In this document: piece by piece, positions 1 to 6,439 of the stretch
Layout of the letters: every line of letters begins with the position of its first letter
Position numbering within the stretch: the first letter of the stretch is position 1
Assembly: GCF_002027545.1 (NCBI RefSeq)
Contig: NZ_MXAN01000003.1
Coordinates: forward strand, 4,596 to 24,353
DNA: 19,758 nucleotides
Reading direction: 5' to 3'
From: Moraxella lacunata
Lineage (GTDB): Bacteria; Pseudomonadota; Gammaproteobacteria; Pseudomonadales; Moraxellaceae
Notes under the pieces: model-generated
Seen by the model: only the letters and a program-made list of their open reading frames with translations
What the model was told of the DNA's origin: nothing
Databases searched by the model: none
Position numbers and translations under genes: made by a program

Positions 1-95
1 AAATCTCTTTCCAAACTAAAAATAAACCCTTATAAGTATTGGGGTTGAAGTTTTTAAAAATCCATAAAAATCAGGGTTTGGAAAGAAGTCTATTA
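1..95 (+). mobile_element. MITE-like element, copy A (left end at or beyond the window edge)
   Basis: This is a short AT-rich non-coding element. Its ends form an imperfect terminal inverted repeat sharing TCTTTCCAAAC (near base 5) and its reverse complement (near base 77). It matches 6826-6920 in inverted orientation at 91 of 95 positions (differences at 32, 41, 63 and 65). Copy B clearly interrupts a gene, so this is a mobile sequence rather than a local palindrome. If the target duplication is TTA, base 1 would be its last base and the element would run 2-92. The ends and the TNA-type duplication resemble IS5-family derivatives. That family assignment is an inference; no transposase is present. 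Confidence 0.8.
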
Positions 96-104
96 TAAAA
101 AACA

Positions 105-171
105 ATCCGACCACTTAAAATGACATAAATTCCAGACTTTGCTTAACCTTTTAAAAATTAAGTGGTTGGAT
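105..171. repeat. Imperfect palindrome of about 67 bp
   Basis: A 14-base arm at 105-118 (ATCCGACCACTTAA) pairs with 158-171 (TTAAGTGGTTGGAT) with one mismatch, enclosing about 39 AT-rich bases. It sits directly between MITE copy A and a degenerate copy of another element. It could be another miniature element or a transcript hairpin. No second copy was noticed in the window. Confidence 0.5.
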
Positions 172-255
172 AGCCATTTTTCATGGAAAAACGATTGATT
201 TTTTCTAAAATATTTTTATATTATAAATAGTGTTATAAAGGGCAGGCACGCCCTA
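171..255 (+). mobile_element. Degenerate right-end fragment of the 1537-1743 MITE
   Basis: These 85 bases align without gaps to 1659-1743, the right part of the intact MITE, with about 66 identities by hand count. The best-kept parts are the start (TAGCCATTTTTCATG) and the end (TGTTATAAAGG and CACGCCCTA). The left half of the element is missing and the terminal repeat is eroded, so this is an old, immobile relic. Confidence 0.6.
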
Positions 256-424
256 TTATTATATATCAAAAATATCAATCATAATCATAAATAAAACTAA
301 TATCGCCAAGCTATTATCAATTATAGGAAATATCCGCTTTTATATCCATCAAACATCCATTTAGACCACCATCATCTTTTTAAAAACCAATCAGCACAAA
401 CCCCAACTTTTCCCAACAAATATT
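256..424. other. AT-rich spacer upstream of tal
   Basis: This non-coding AT-rich stretch separates the repeat cluster from the tal promoter. I see no conserved reading frame and no RNA gene in it. Confidence 0.5.
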
Positions 425-453
425 TTGCCAAACGTCCGTATTTATGGTATGTT
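425..453 (+). promoter_or_regulatory. Predicted sigma70 promoter of tal
   Basis: TTGCCA (425-430) and TATGTT (448-453) are separated by 17 bp, with an extended -10 TG at 445-446. A good ribosome-binding site (AAGGA near 471) precedes the ATG at 481. Confidence 0.5.
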
Positions 454-480
454 AAAGCACTTTTATCATCAAGGATACCC

Positions 481-1404
481 ATGAACACCCTAACCGCTCT
501 CGCTAAGCACACCACCATCGTTGCCGACACAGGCGACTTATCCGCCATCGCTCGCTTGCGTCCACGGGACGCCACCACCAACCCAAGCCTAGTCACCTCC
601 ACCTTACTCTCAGGCGAGCATGACGAGCTTATCCGCCAAATCAAAGGCTTAGGGCTGTCTGATGATGACACCATCGACCGTCTCACTGCCGAGCTTGGCA
701 AGCTGATACTCTCGCACATCGACGGACGGGTCTCCACCGAAGTGGACGCACGCCATTCATTTGACACCGACAAAACCGTGCAAAATGCCCTAGCATTCAT
801 CGAATTCTACGACAAACTGGGCGTGGACACCAGTCGCATTCTCATCAAAATCGCATCCACATGGCAAGGCATCAAATCCGCCGAAATCCTAGAAAAACAA
901 GGCATTCACTGCAACTTGACTTTGCTCTTTACCGACACCCAAGCCCGTGCATGTGCGGATGCTGGCGTACAACTCATCTCGCCATTTGTGGGACGACTGA
1001 CCGACTGGCAAAAGGCACATGAAAACCGCCAAAGCATTGATATAAATGATGATTTGGGCGTAAATTCGGTCAAAAATATTTATGAGTTTTATAAATCACA
1101 CGGCTACCCCACCGAAATCATGGGGGCAAGTTTTCGCTCCACCGCCCAAATTCTTGCCCTAGCAGGGTGCGACTTACTCACCATCTCACCTGCCTTGCTT
1201 GATGAACTTGCCAGCATGGATACGGACGTTATCCGTCAATTAAACCCAAGCGATACTACCCTAGAACGTCCCACCCCCCTTGATGAACAGGGCTTTAAAA
1301 ACCTACAAGACAACGCTCCTGTCAATGAACTGCTTTTAAAAGGCATTGACGGCTTTATCAAGGCTCGGGCGGATTTACACAAGCAGTTATTTGAAAATAA
1401 TTAG
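481..1404 (+). CDS. tal: Transaldolase
   Basis: Transaldolase moves a dihydroxyacetone unit between sedoheptulose 7-phosphate and glyceraldehyde 3-phosphate in the non-oxidative pentose phosphate pathway, in the cytoplasm. The 307-residue protein has the length of the TalB class. Visible family features are the N-terminal VADTGDL with the catalytic Asp16, DATTNPSL near residue 30, STEVDAR near 85, the Schiff-base lysine K123 in ILIKIASTWQGI, and MGASFRS plus the GCDLLTISPALL block in the C-terminal third. The ATG at 481 follows a clear Shine-Dalgarno. The gene appears monocistronic: a promoter lies directly upstream, and a long hairpin starts at the base after the stop codon. Confidence 0.95.
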   Translation: MNTLTALAKHTTIVADTGDLSAIARLRPRDATTNPSLVTSTLLSGEHDELIRQIKGLGLSDDDTIDRLTAELGKLILSHIDGRVSTEVDARHSFDTDKTVQNALAFIEFYDKLGVDTSRILIKIASTWQGIKSAEILEKQGIHCNLTLLFTDTQARACADAGVQLISPFVGRLTDWQKAHENRQSIDINDDLGVNSVKNIYEFYKSHGYPTEIMGASFRSTAQILALAGCDLLTISPALLDELASMDTDVIRQLNPSDTTLERPTPLDEQGFKNLQDNAPVNELLLKGIDGFIKARADLHKQLFENN

Positions 1405-1524
1405 ACTTCCTGTAAAACCCCAAATAAAGAAAACCGTTCGTGGTGAGCTTGTCGAACCATGAAAAGGTTTTCTTTCACCCTTCGACAGGCTCAGGGCGAA
1501 CGGAAAACCAGTTTTACAGGAAGT
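1405..1524 (+). repeat. Composite long hairpin, probable tal terminator, containing a dispersed palindromic repeat
   Basis: The outer arms ACTTCCTGTAAAAC (1405-1418) and its exact complement (1511-1524) enclose a second palindrome. That inner palindrome has CCGTTCG (1434-1440) pairing with CGAACGG (1497-1503), and TGAGCTTGTCGAA (1444-1456) pairing with TTCGACAGGCTCA (1481-1493) with one mismatch. The inner motif resembles the widely dispersed 'CTTCGACAGGCTCAG...GAACGG' palindromic repeats of proteobacteria. The structure starts at the first base after the tal stop, so it may terminate transcription or protect the 3' end of the mRNA. Confidence 0.75.
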
Positions 1525-1536
1525 TTATTGAAAAAC

Positions 1537-1743
1537 TAGGGCGTGTTGAACTTTTGTATTTGCAATGAAAAATGAGGAAAATCGCACGTTTTTCAAGGAA
1601 AAAGTGAAGTTTGATAGTCATTCTATCAAACAAGCTTTTGACGAAGAAAAACAAGATTTAGCCATTTTTCATGCAAAAACACTATTTTATTTCTATAAAA
1701 TTTCTAAATATTAAATTGTGTTATAAAGGTTCAACACGCCCTA
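1537..1743 (+). mobile_element. MITE-like element with perfect 15-bp terminal inverted repeats
   Basis: TAGGGCGTGTTGAAC (1537-1551) is exactly complementary to 1729-1743. The outermost TA on each side may be the target duplication. The interior contains a perfect 9-bp hairpin (1609-1617 with 1623-1631, loop TCATT) and a 49-codon open frame (1565-1714) that resembles no transposase I know and is probably fortuitous. An older partial copy lies at 171-255 and an isolated end at 15273-15290. The element must be mobilised in trans, since no transposase is encoded here. Confidence 0.8.
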
Positions 1744-1773
1744 ATACGATTGATTTTTTAAATCAAAAAAGGC

Positions 1774-1814
1774 TTTACAAAATGGGCGTATGAGTGTAAA
1801 CTGTACGCCCATTT
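1774..1814 (+). promoter_or_regulatory. Possible promoter and leader hairpin of the rubredoxin gene
   Basis: TTTACA (1774-1779) and TAAACT (1797-1802) are 17 bp apart. A perfect 11-bp inverted repeat (AAATGGGCGTA at 1780-1790, complement at 1804-1814) overlaps them and ends 18 bases before the ATG. It could be an operator or an mRNA hairpin. There is no T-tract, so it is unlikely to be a terminator. Confidence 0.35.
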
Positions 1815-1832
1815 ATCAATGAAGCTGTCGCC

Positions 1833-1997
1833 ATGAAAAAATATCAATGTATCGTCTGCGGTTGGATTTATGATGAAGCCCTAGGCTGTCCCGAAGAAGG
1901 CCTGCCCGCTGGCACACGCTGGGAAGACATCCCGAATGACTGGACATGCCCCGACTGTGGCGTGAGCAAAGAAGACTTTGAAATGGTTGAGATTTAA
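1833..1997 (+). CDS. rubA: Rubredoxin
   Basis: Rubredoxin is a small cytoplasmic one-iron electron carrier, typically feeding electrons to alkane hydroxylases or oxygen and peroxide reductases. The 54-residue protein starts [16 protein letters not shown]. It has the two knuckles CxxCG (C6, C9) and CPDCG (C39, C42) that ligate iron, plus the conserved [15 protein letters not shown] core. The length is typical of the family. The nearby ATG at 1819 hits a stop after five codons, so 1833 is the start. The hydrolase gene begins 6 bases downstream, which suggests an operon. No rubredoxin reductase or alkane hydroxylase is visible nearby. The symbol rests on family resemblance only. Confidence 0.93.
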   Translation: MKKYQCIVCGWIYDEALGCPEEGLPAGTRWEDIPNDWTCPDCGVSKEDFEMVEI

Positions 1998-2003
1998 TCA
2001 TTC

Positions 2004-3008
2004 ATGACCCATTTGCCACCGCCCATCGCCCACACACCACCGCCAAGCTGGGATAAGTTCAATCAAGACTGGCAAGCGTCTGACCTGTCGCCCCATTTTT
2101 ATCAAAGCATGGTCGATGTTGGGCGTGGCATTACGCTGTGTGTCGAAGCAGGGGGCAATCCTAACCATCCGCCTTTGCTGTTCATCACAGGCTTTGGCTC
2201 ACAAATGCTGTTTTGGTCAGATACTTTTTTAAAAAGATTTATGGACGCAGGGTTTTTTGTCATCCGCTTTGACAATCGTGATACGGGTCTTTCCACCAAA
2301 ATCAAGCACCTAACCAAACTGCCCCACACCAACATCCTAAAAATGATTGCCAAAAACCAAATTGGCTTATCCAACGCCCGTGAAAAAGTCGCCTACACCC
2401 TGCCCGACATGGCGGACGATGTCGCAGGACTGATTGGGGCGATGAATTTAGGCAAAACACATCTGGTCGGGGCAAGCATGGGCGGTATGATTGCCCAAAT
2501 CGTCTGTGCCAAATATCCCCATTATGCCGACAGGCTCGCCCTGCTGTTTAGTAGCACCAACCACCCCTTTTTGGTGCCACCCAAACCCAAAGAATTCTCC
2601 ACCTTTTTTAAAAAAGCCCAAAGCAACAGCGAACGGGACATGCTTCGCCATGCGGTGTGGTTCATGACAGCGGTCGGCTCCCCTGGTCACTTAGACATCA
2701 AAGGCACTCGCCACATCGCGTCAATCCGCTACCATCGCTGTCATCATCCGCTTGGCATGGCACAGCAGATGAACGCCATCCTTGCCACGGGTTCAATTTT
2801 CCAGTATACTCGTCAAGTGACCGCCCCCACACTCGTCATTCACGGCAACAAAGACGGGCTACTGCACCAAAGTCACGGCAAACACATCGCCAAAATCATC
2901 CCAAACAGCCGATTCGCGGCGGTGGACGGCATGGCACACGACCTGCCGGTGTATTATCAGCCGTATTTGGCAAGTTTGATAGTGGGGCATTTGTCATCAC
3001 AAGCCTAA
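2004..3008 (+). CDS. Alpha/beta hydrolase
   Basis: This is a 334-residue alpha/beta-hydrolase-fold protein, probably an esterase or lipase-like enzyme acting in the cytoplasm (no signal peptide is seen). The nucleophile elbow is GASMGG, with Ser158. Likely partners are Asp284 in VIHGNKDG and His312 in GMAHDLP. The oxyanion-hole strand LLFITGFG (near 58-65) and the RFDNRDTG motif (88-95) are as in the epoxide-hydrolase/heroin-esterase-like subgroup. It starts 6 bases after the rubredoxin stop, so the two are probably co-transcribed. A weak hairpin (TAGCC 3014-3018 with GGCTA 3024-3028) follows the stop. The substrate cannot be deduced. Confidence 0.9.
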   Translation: MTHLPPPIAHTPPPSWDKFNQDWQASDLSPHFYQSMVDVGRGITLCVEAGGNPNHPPLLFITGFGSQMLFWSDTFLKRFMDAGFFVIRFDNRDTGLSTKIKHLTKLPHTNILKMIAKNQIGLSNAREKVAYTLPDMADDVAGLIGAMNLGKTHLVGASMGGMIAQIVCAKYPHYADRLALLFSSTNHPFLVPPKPKEFSTFFKKAQSNSERDMLRHAVWFMTAVGSPGHLDIKGTRHIASIRYHRCHHPLGMAQQMNAILATGSIFQYTRQVTAPTLVIHGNKDGLLHQSHGKHIAKIIPNSRFAAVDGMAHDLPVYYQPYLASLIVGHLSSQA

Positions 3009-3065
3009 GCTCCTAGCCCCGTCGGCTACGTTTTACTACTTTTGCCCCACTTTTTGGAATTTTTC

Positions 3066-3668
3066 ATGACTACTGTCTTTATCAACGAGCAACCCCACCC
3101 CATCAACACCATCTACTGTGTCGGACGTAGCTATGTGGAGCATATCCATGAGCTTAACAACGAAATCCCTGCCGAACCATTGGTGTTTTTAAAGCCCAAC
3201 AGCAGTATCATAACAGGCGATACGCTCACTCTGCCCGATTTTTCGGACAATGTCCATCACGAGACCGAACTTGTGCTACTCATCGGCGAAAATAAACAAA
3301 TCATCGCCTACACGGTAGGGCTTGATTTGACCGCCAGAGACGTACAGAGCATCTGCAAAACCAAGGGCTTGCCGTGGCTCAAAGCCAAAGGCTTTAAAGG
3401 GGCGTGCTGGCTTGGAGAATTTAAACCCTTTATCCAAAAACAGTATCATTTATCCTTAGCCATCAATGGCGAGATTCGCCAAGACGACAGCACCGAAAAG
3501 ATGATGTATTCGTTTGAGTATTTGGTGGATTATTTGGATAATCTGTACGGCATACAAGCAGGCGACATCATCATGACTGGCTCGCCAAAGGGTGTGGGAA
3601 AACTAGAACGTGGCGATGGCTTGATGGTAGGGATAGATGATGATAGATATGAGCTGAGCGTTCAGTAA
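3066..3668 (+). CDS. Fumarylacetoacetate hydrolase family protein (YcgM-like)
   Basis: This 200-residue protein is a single FAH C-terminal domain, the fold of acylpyruvases, hydroxyhepta-dienedioate isomerases and oxaloacetate decarboxylase-type enzymes. The metal site is visible as HHETELV (Glu66, Glu68) and GLDLTARD (Asp87). Other family blocks are CVGRSYVEH, VFLKPNSS, GLPWLKAKGFKGACWLGEF and DIIMTGSPKGVG. I chose the ATG at 3066, with GGAA 7-10 bases upstream; a TTG at 3042 would add eight residues, without support from family starts. It lies 57 bp after the hydrolase on the same strand and may be in the same transcript. It converges with the downstream oxidoreductase gene. Confidence 0.9.
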   Translation: MTTVFINEQPHPINTIYCVGRSYVEHIHELNNEIPAEPLVFLKPNSSIITGDTLTLPDFSDNVHHETELVLLIGENKQIIAYTVGLDLTARDVQSICKTKGLPWLKAKGFKGACWLGEFKPFIQKQYHLSLAINGEIRQDDSTEKMMYSFEYLVDYLDNLYGIQAGDIIMTGSPKGVGKLERGDGLMVGIDDDRYELSVQ

Positions 3669-3700
3669 TATTAAATCACCCCAAAACGGACTCATTTTTC

Positions 3701-4912
3701 CTAACTTCTCCCCGTACTCAGCCCCGCCTTGCCATTCTCCCAAATGGTCTTGGCAAGTACACGCCATGCCGACAGTTTCGGATTAGGCGATTTGCCTTGT
3801 CCGATAAGTGCCATCTGGCTCATATACCAGTCCATTTCTAGCACCGAGCCGATTTTGTCATCAAGCGGTTTAACGCCCGTTTTAATCCGCTCGGTTTGCA
3901 CCGTCTTATAAGTGCCGTTTTGGATTTGATTGGGCAAATCAGGCACAAGGGCAAAGGGACGAGCCACGCCCACCATATCCAAATGTCCGCTTAACAGTGC
4001 GTCATTCATCGCCTGCTCAGAGCGAAATCCGCCTGTGATGATAAGTGGCACAGAGCAGACCTTGCGAGCCTTTTCGGCATAGTCCAAGAAAAAGGCTTCA
4101 CGCTCCTTCGTGCTTGGTTTTGCCGTCAGCATTTGCGGGCTTTCATAATTACCGCCAGAGATTTCAATAAAATCAATGCCCAGCTCGGACAAGGCTTGCA
4201 CCACTTGAACACTCTCGCTTTCATCAAATCCGCCCTTTTGAAAATCAGCCGAATTTAATTTAACCCCCACCAAAAAATCCGCCCCCACATTCGCCCGAAT
4301 GCCTTTATAAATTTTTAATAAAAAATTCATACGGTTGGCAAGACTTCCGCCCCATTCATCATCACGGCGGTTGTGGTGTGGCGATAAAAATTGGCTGATG
4401 AGATAGCCATGAGCCGAATGAATCTGCACGCCATGAAACCCTGCCTGTTCGGCAAGTTTGGCGGTATTGATAAATGCTTGAATTAACTCATGAATTTCAG
4501 AATTTTGCAATTGGCGTGGCGGATTAATAAAGCCGTCCATGCCGACAAGCGGTACAGCACTTGGGGCGACAGGCGTGGCATTGACCGCTTTGGGCGACTG
4601 TTTGCCTGCGTGGTTGATTTGCATGATGATGAGCGTGTCGTTTTGTTTGCCAGCATTTGCCCACTTTTTGAGCATGGGCAAACTACTCTCATCGTCCGCC
4701 ACCACGTCATTGACCGAGCCTTTGCCCTGCTTATTGACCATGACATTGCCCGTAACAAGTACGCCCGCCCCGCCCTTCGCCCAAGTGTCATATAGGCGGA
4801 CAAGCGTGTCGGTTGGCTTGCTGTCGTGGGCGAGCTGTTCTTCCATGGCGGATTTAAAAAAGCGGTTTTTGGCGGTCGTGCTGTTGGGGAAAGCAAAGGG
4901 CTTAAAAAGCAT
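3701..4912 (-). CDS. NADH:flavin oxidoreductase, Old Yellow Enzyme family
   Basis: This FMN-dependent ene-reductase-type enzyme has 403 residues. OYE-family proteins reduce activated C=C bonds of electrophiles such as enones, nitro compounds or maleimides using NAD(P)H. Family signatures are the N-terminal KNRFFKSAMEE, the substrate-binding QINHAGKQ, the segment VQIHSAHGYLISQFLSP followed by NRRDDEWGGSL, the strand VGVKLNSADF, and the C-terminal phosphate-binding ITGGFRS and VGVARP. It lacks the C-terminal iron-sulfur and FAD domains of dienoyl-CoA reductases. Its promoter carries the same operator as arsR (see 4935-4981), so it is probably induced by whatever that repressor senses. The exact substrate is unknown. 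Confidence 0.92.
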   Translation of the reverse strand: MLFKPFAFPNSTTAKNRFFKSAMEEQLAHDSKPTDTLVRLYDTWAKGGAGVLVTGNVMVNKQGKGSVNDVVADDESSLPMLKKWANAGKQNDTLIIMQINHAGKQSPKAVNATPVAPSAVPLVGMDGFINPPRQLQNSEIHELIQAFINTAKLAEQAGFHGVQIHSAHGYLISQFLSPHHNRRDDEWGGSLANRMNFLLKIYKGIRANVGADFLVGVKLNSADFQKGGFDESESVQVVQALSELGIDFIEISGGNYESPQMLTAKPSTKEREAFFLDYAEKARKVCSVPLIITGGFRSEQAMNDALLSGHLDMVGVARPFALVPDLPNQIQNGTYKTVQTERIKTGVKPLDDKIGSVLEMDWYMSQMALIGQGKSPNPKLSAWRVLAKTIWENGKAGLSTGRS

Positions 4913-4934
4913 GGTGATTACCTTGTGTTTATAT

Positions 4935-4981
4935 GTTTAAAAATTTAAACGTATTATAAGGGGGAATGTGGGGGAAGTCAA
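4935..4981 (-). promoter_or_regulatory. Promoter and ArsR-type operator of the OYE gene
   Basis: Reading the minus strand: -35 TTGACT (4981-4976), a 17-bp spacer, -10 TATAAT (4958-4953), then two bases later the inverted repeat GTTTAA-N4-TTAAAC (4950-4935). The arms extend to GTTTAAA/TTTAAAC. The operator would overlap the start site, a repressor position. The arsR promoter has the same layout with the same spacings. Confidence 0.75.
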
Positions 4982-5107
4982 GGGGGTTTTTAGGTTGGAC
5001 TAGCCGTCAATATATCTATCAAAGCTTGAAAATCAAACAGCTTTACAAATAAAATTACGAGATATTTGGAACAAAAAGATAATTTTATTGTCTTATTAAT
5101 TATTTGC

Positions 5108-5136
5108 TTGATAGTGATAAAAAATAATGATATAAT
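5108..5136 (+). promoter_or_regulatory. Strong sigma70 promoter of the R-M regulator/methyltransferase operon
   Basis: TTGATA (5108-5113) and a perfect TATAAT (5131-5136) are separated by 17 bp. The predicted start site is about 20 bases before the HTH gene's ATG. The surrounding repeated ATAATGATATAATGATT context could hold a control-protein site, but no clear operator was recognised. Confidence 0.6.
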
Positions 5137-5163
5137 GATTTTTATTTGATTATAAGTTATATT

Positions 5164-5370
5164 ATGCCACCAAATTACAACAATCTTTGGAAGCTTTTGA
5201 TTGATAAAGATTTAAAGCGCACCGATCTTATCGACCTTGCAGACATCAGCAGTAATGTTCTGGCTCGCATGGGTAAAAATGAACCTGTATCCTTGGAAAG
5301 CTTAGAAAAAATTTGCATTGCTCTTGATTGCTCAATTCAAGACGTCATTACCATTGATAAGGAGACATAG
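5164..5370 (+). CDS. Small Cro/C1-type HTH regulator of the R-M locus
   Basis: This 68-residue protein (MPPNYNNLWK start) is a compact XRE-type helix-turn-helix domain. Its blocks LLIDKDLKRTDL, ADISSNVLARMGKNEPVS and LEKICIALDCSIQDV are typical of the small regulators found just upstream of DNA methyltransferases. It likely controls expression of the methyltransferase operon. I prefer the ATG at 5164 to an upstream TTG (5146), because family members begin at about this point and the predicted transcription start would leave almost no leader for the TTG. The methyltransferase ATG follows 1 base after the stop. Unlike its two partner genes it is intact. Confidence 0.85.
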   Translation: MPPNYNNLWKLLIDKDLKRTDLIDLADISSNVLARMGKNEPVSLESLEKICIALDCSIQDVITIDKET

Positions 5371-5371
5371 A

Positions 5372-6439
5372 ATGTCCTTATTTATTGATACAATAGATGC
5401 CCTGCACCAATCCCAAACAACACATAAGGATTCCCTAAAAGTCATTTCCTTGTTTTCAGGTTGTGGCGGTATGGATTTAGGTTTTGTTGGAAATTTTAAA
5501 AGTCTTGGTAATTTTTACCCAAAACAACCTTTCTAGATTATCTTTGCCAATGATATTTTTGATAAAGCCTGTCAAACCTATCAACATAATTTTAATCACA
5601 ATATCATTTGTCAAGACATATCCACCATTAAAGATAATGATATACCAAAAGCAGATATTGTAATTGGCGGATTTCCTTGCCAAGACTTTAGTTTAGCAGG
5701 AAAAAGAAAAGGTTTGGATAGCGCGCGCGGAAAACTATATTTGCAAATGAAGCGAGTAATACAAATAGCCAATCCAAAAGCCTTTGTTGCTGAAAATGTT
5801 GATGGTATTAGAAAAGCCAAAGGTTCGAATAAAAATGATACTTCCGCTTTGGATACTATTATTAAAGATTTTTCAGATAGTGGCTATAATGTTGTTTACC
5901 AAGTATTAAATGCCAGTCATTATGGGGTTGCTCAAAACAGAGTAAGGGTTATTATTATTGGCATTCGTAAAGATATTGACAAAAAAATGCACTATCCAAA
6001 ACCCTTGTTTGGCGAATTGTCAGACAATCAAGAACCGATTCTTACCTCAAAACAAGCAATAGATGATTTATGGGGACTATTAGATGATAAAAATATTGAT
6101 AGTCATTCAAAAAATCATTACTCAAAAGCAAAGTTTTACCCCAATAAAAAACTACAAGGGAATTGTAAGATTAGTGCAGACAAACCAGCACCTACGATTA
6201 GAGCAGAACATCACGGCAATATTGAAGCTCACTATCGCTCAACCAATGAACAAAACCCAGATGATATGCAGTATTGGCGTAGATTGACTGTTAGAGAATG
6301 TGCAAGATTGCAATCTTTTCCTGATGATTTTAGGTTTCCAACTTCAACATCGTCAAGCTATGTTCAAGTAGGTAATGCTGTTCCACCAATTATGGCATGG
6401 CATATTGCAAGGGCATTATATCAGTCAATTTTTGAGTAA
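5372..6439 (+). pseudogene. C5-cytosine DNA methyltransferase, interrupted by one in-frame amber codon
   Basis: Ignoring one TAG, the frame encodes 355 residues of a type II C5-cytosine methyltransferase. In order it has motif I (VISLFSGCGGMDLGF), motif IV with the catalytic Cys (GGFPCQDFS), motif VI (AENVDGI), motif VIII (QNRVRVIIIGIRKD), a short target-recognition region including PAPTIRAEHHGNIE, motif IX (RRLTVRECARLQSFPDDF) and motif X (YVQVGNAVPP). The TAG is codon 55 (5534-5536), between motifs I and II. Alignment to the family pattern 'PF-E-I-FAND' suggests a GAG to TAG change. The SD GGAG (5361-5364) serves the ATG at 5372. The 54-residue product would be inactive. The target sequence cannot be read. 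It overlaps the endonuclease gene by 15 bp tail to tail. Confidence 0.9.

Noticed and set aside
1565..1714. 49-codon open frame inside the MITE
   Set aside because: It lies wholly within a non-autonomous element, has no SD and resembles no known protein; treated as fortuitous unless conserved in other copies.
5534..5536. Programmed readthrough or recoding of the methyltransferase TAG
   Set aside because: No downstream stem-loop or known recoding context is evident; a simple GAG to TAG mutation explains it, and the partner endonuclease is also broken.
5714..6439. Methyltransferase fragment as a separate intact gene
   Set aside because: It begins at a TTG in the middle of the conserved domain, after the catalytic motif; it is the downstream part of the amber-interrupted gene.
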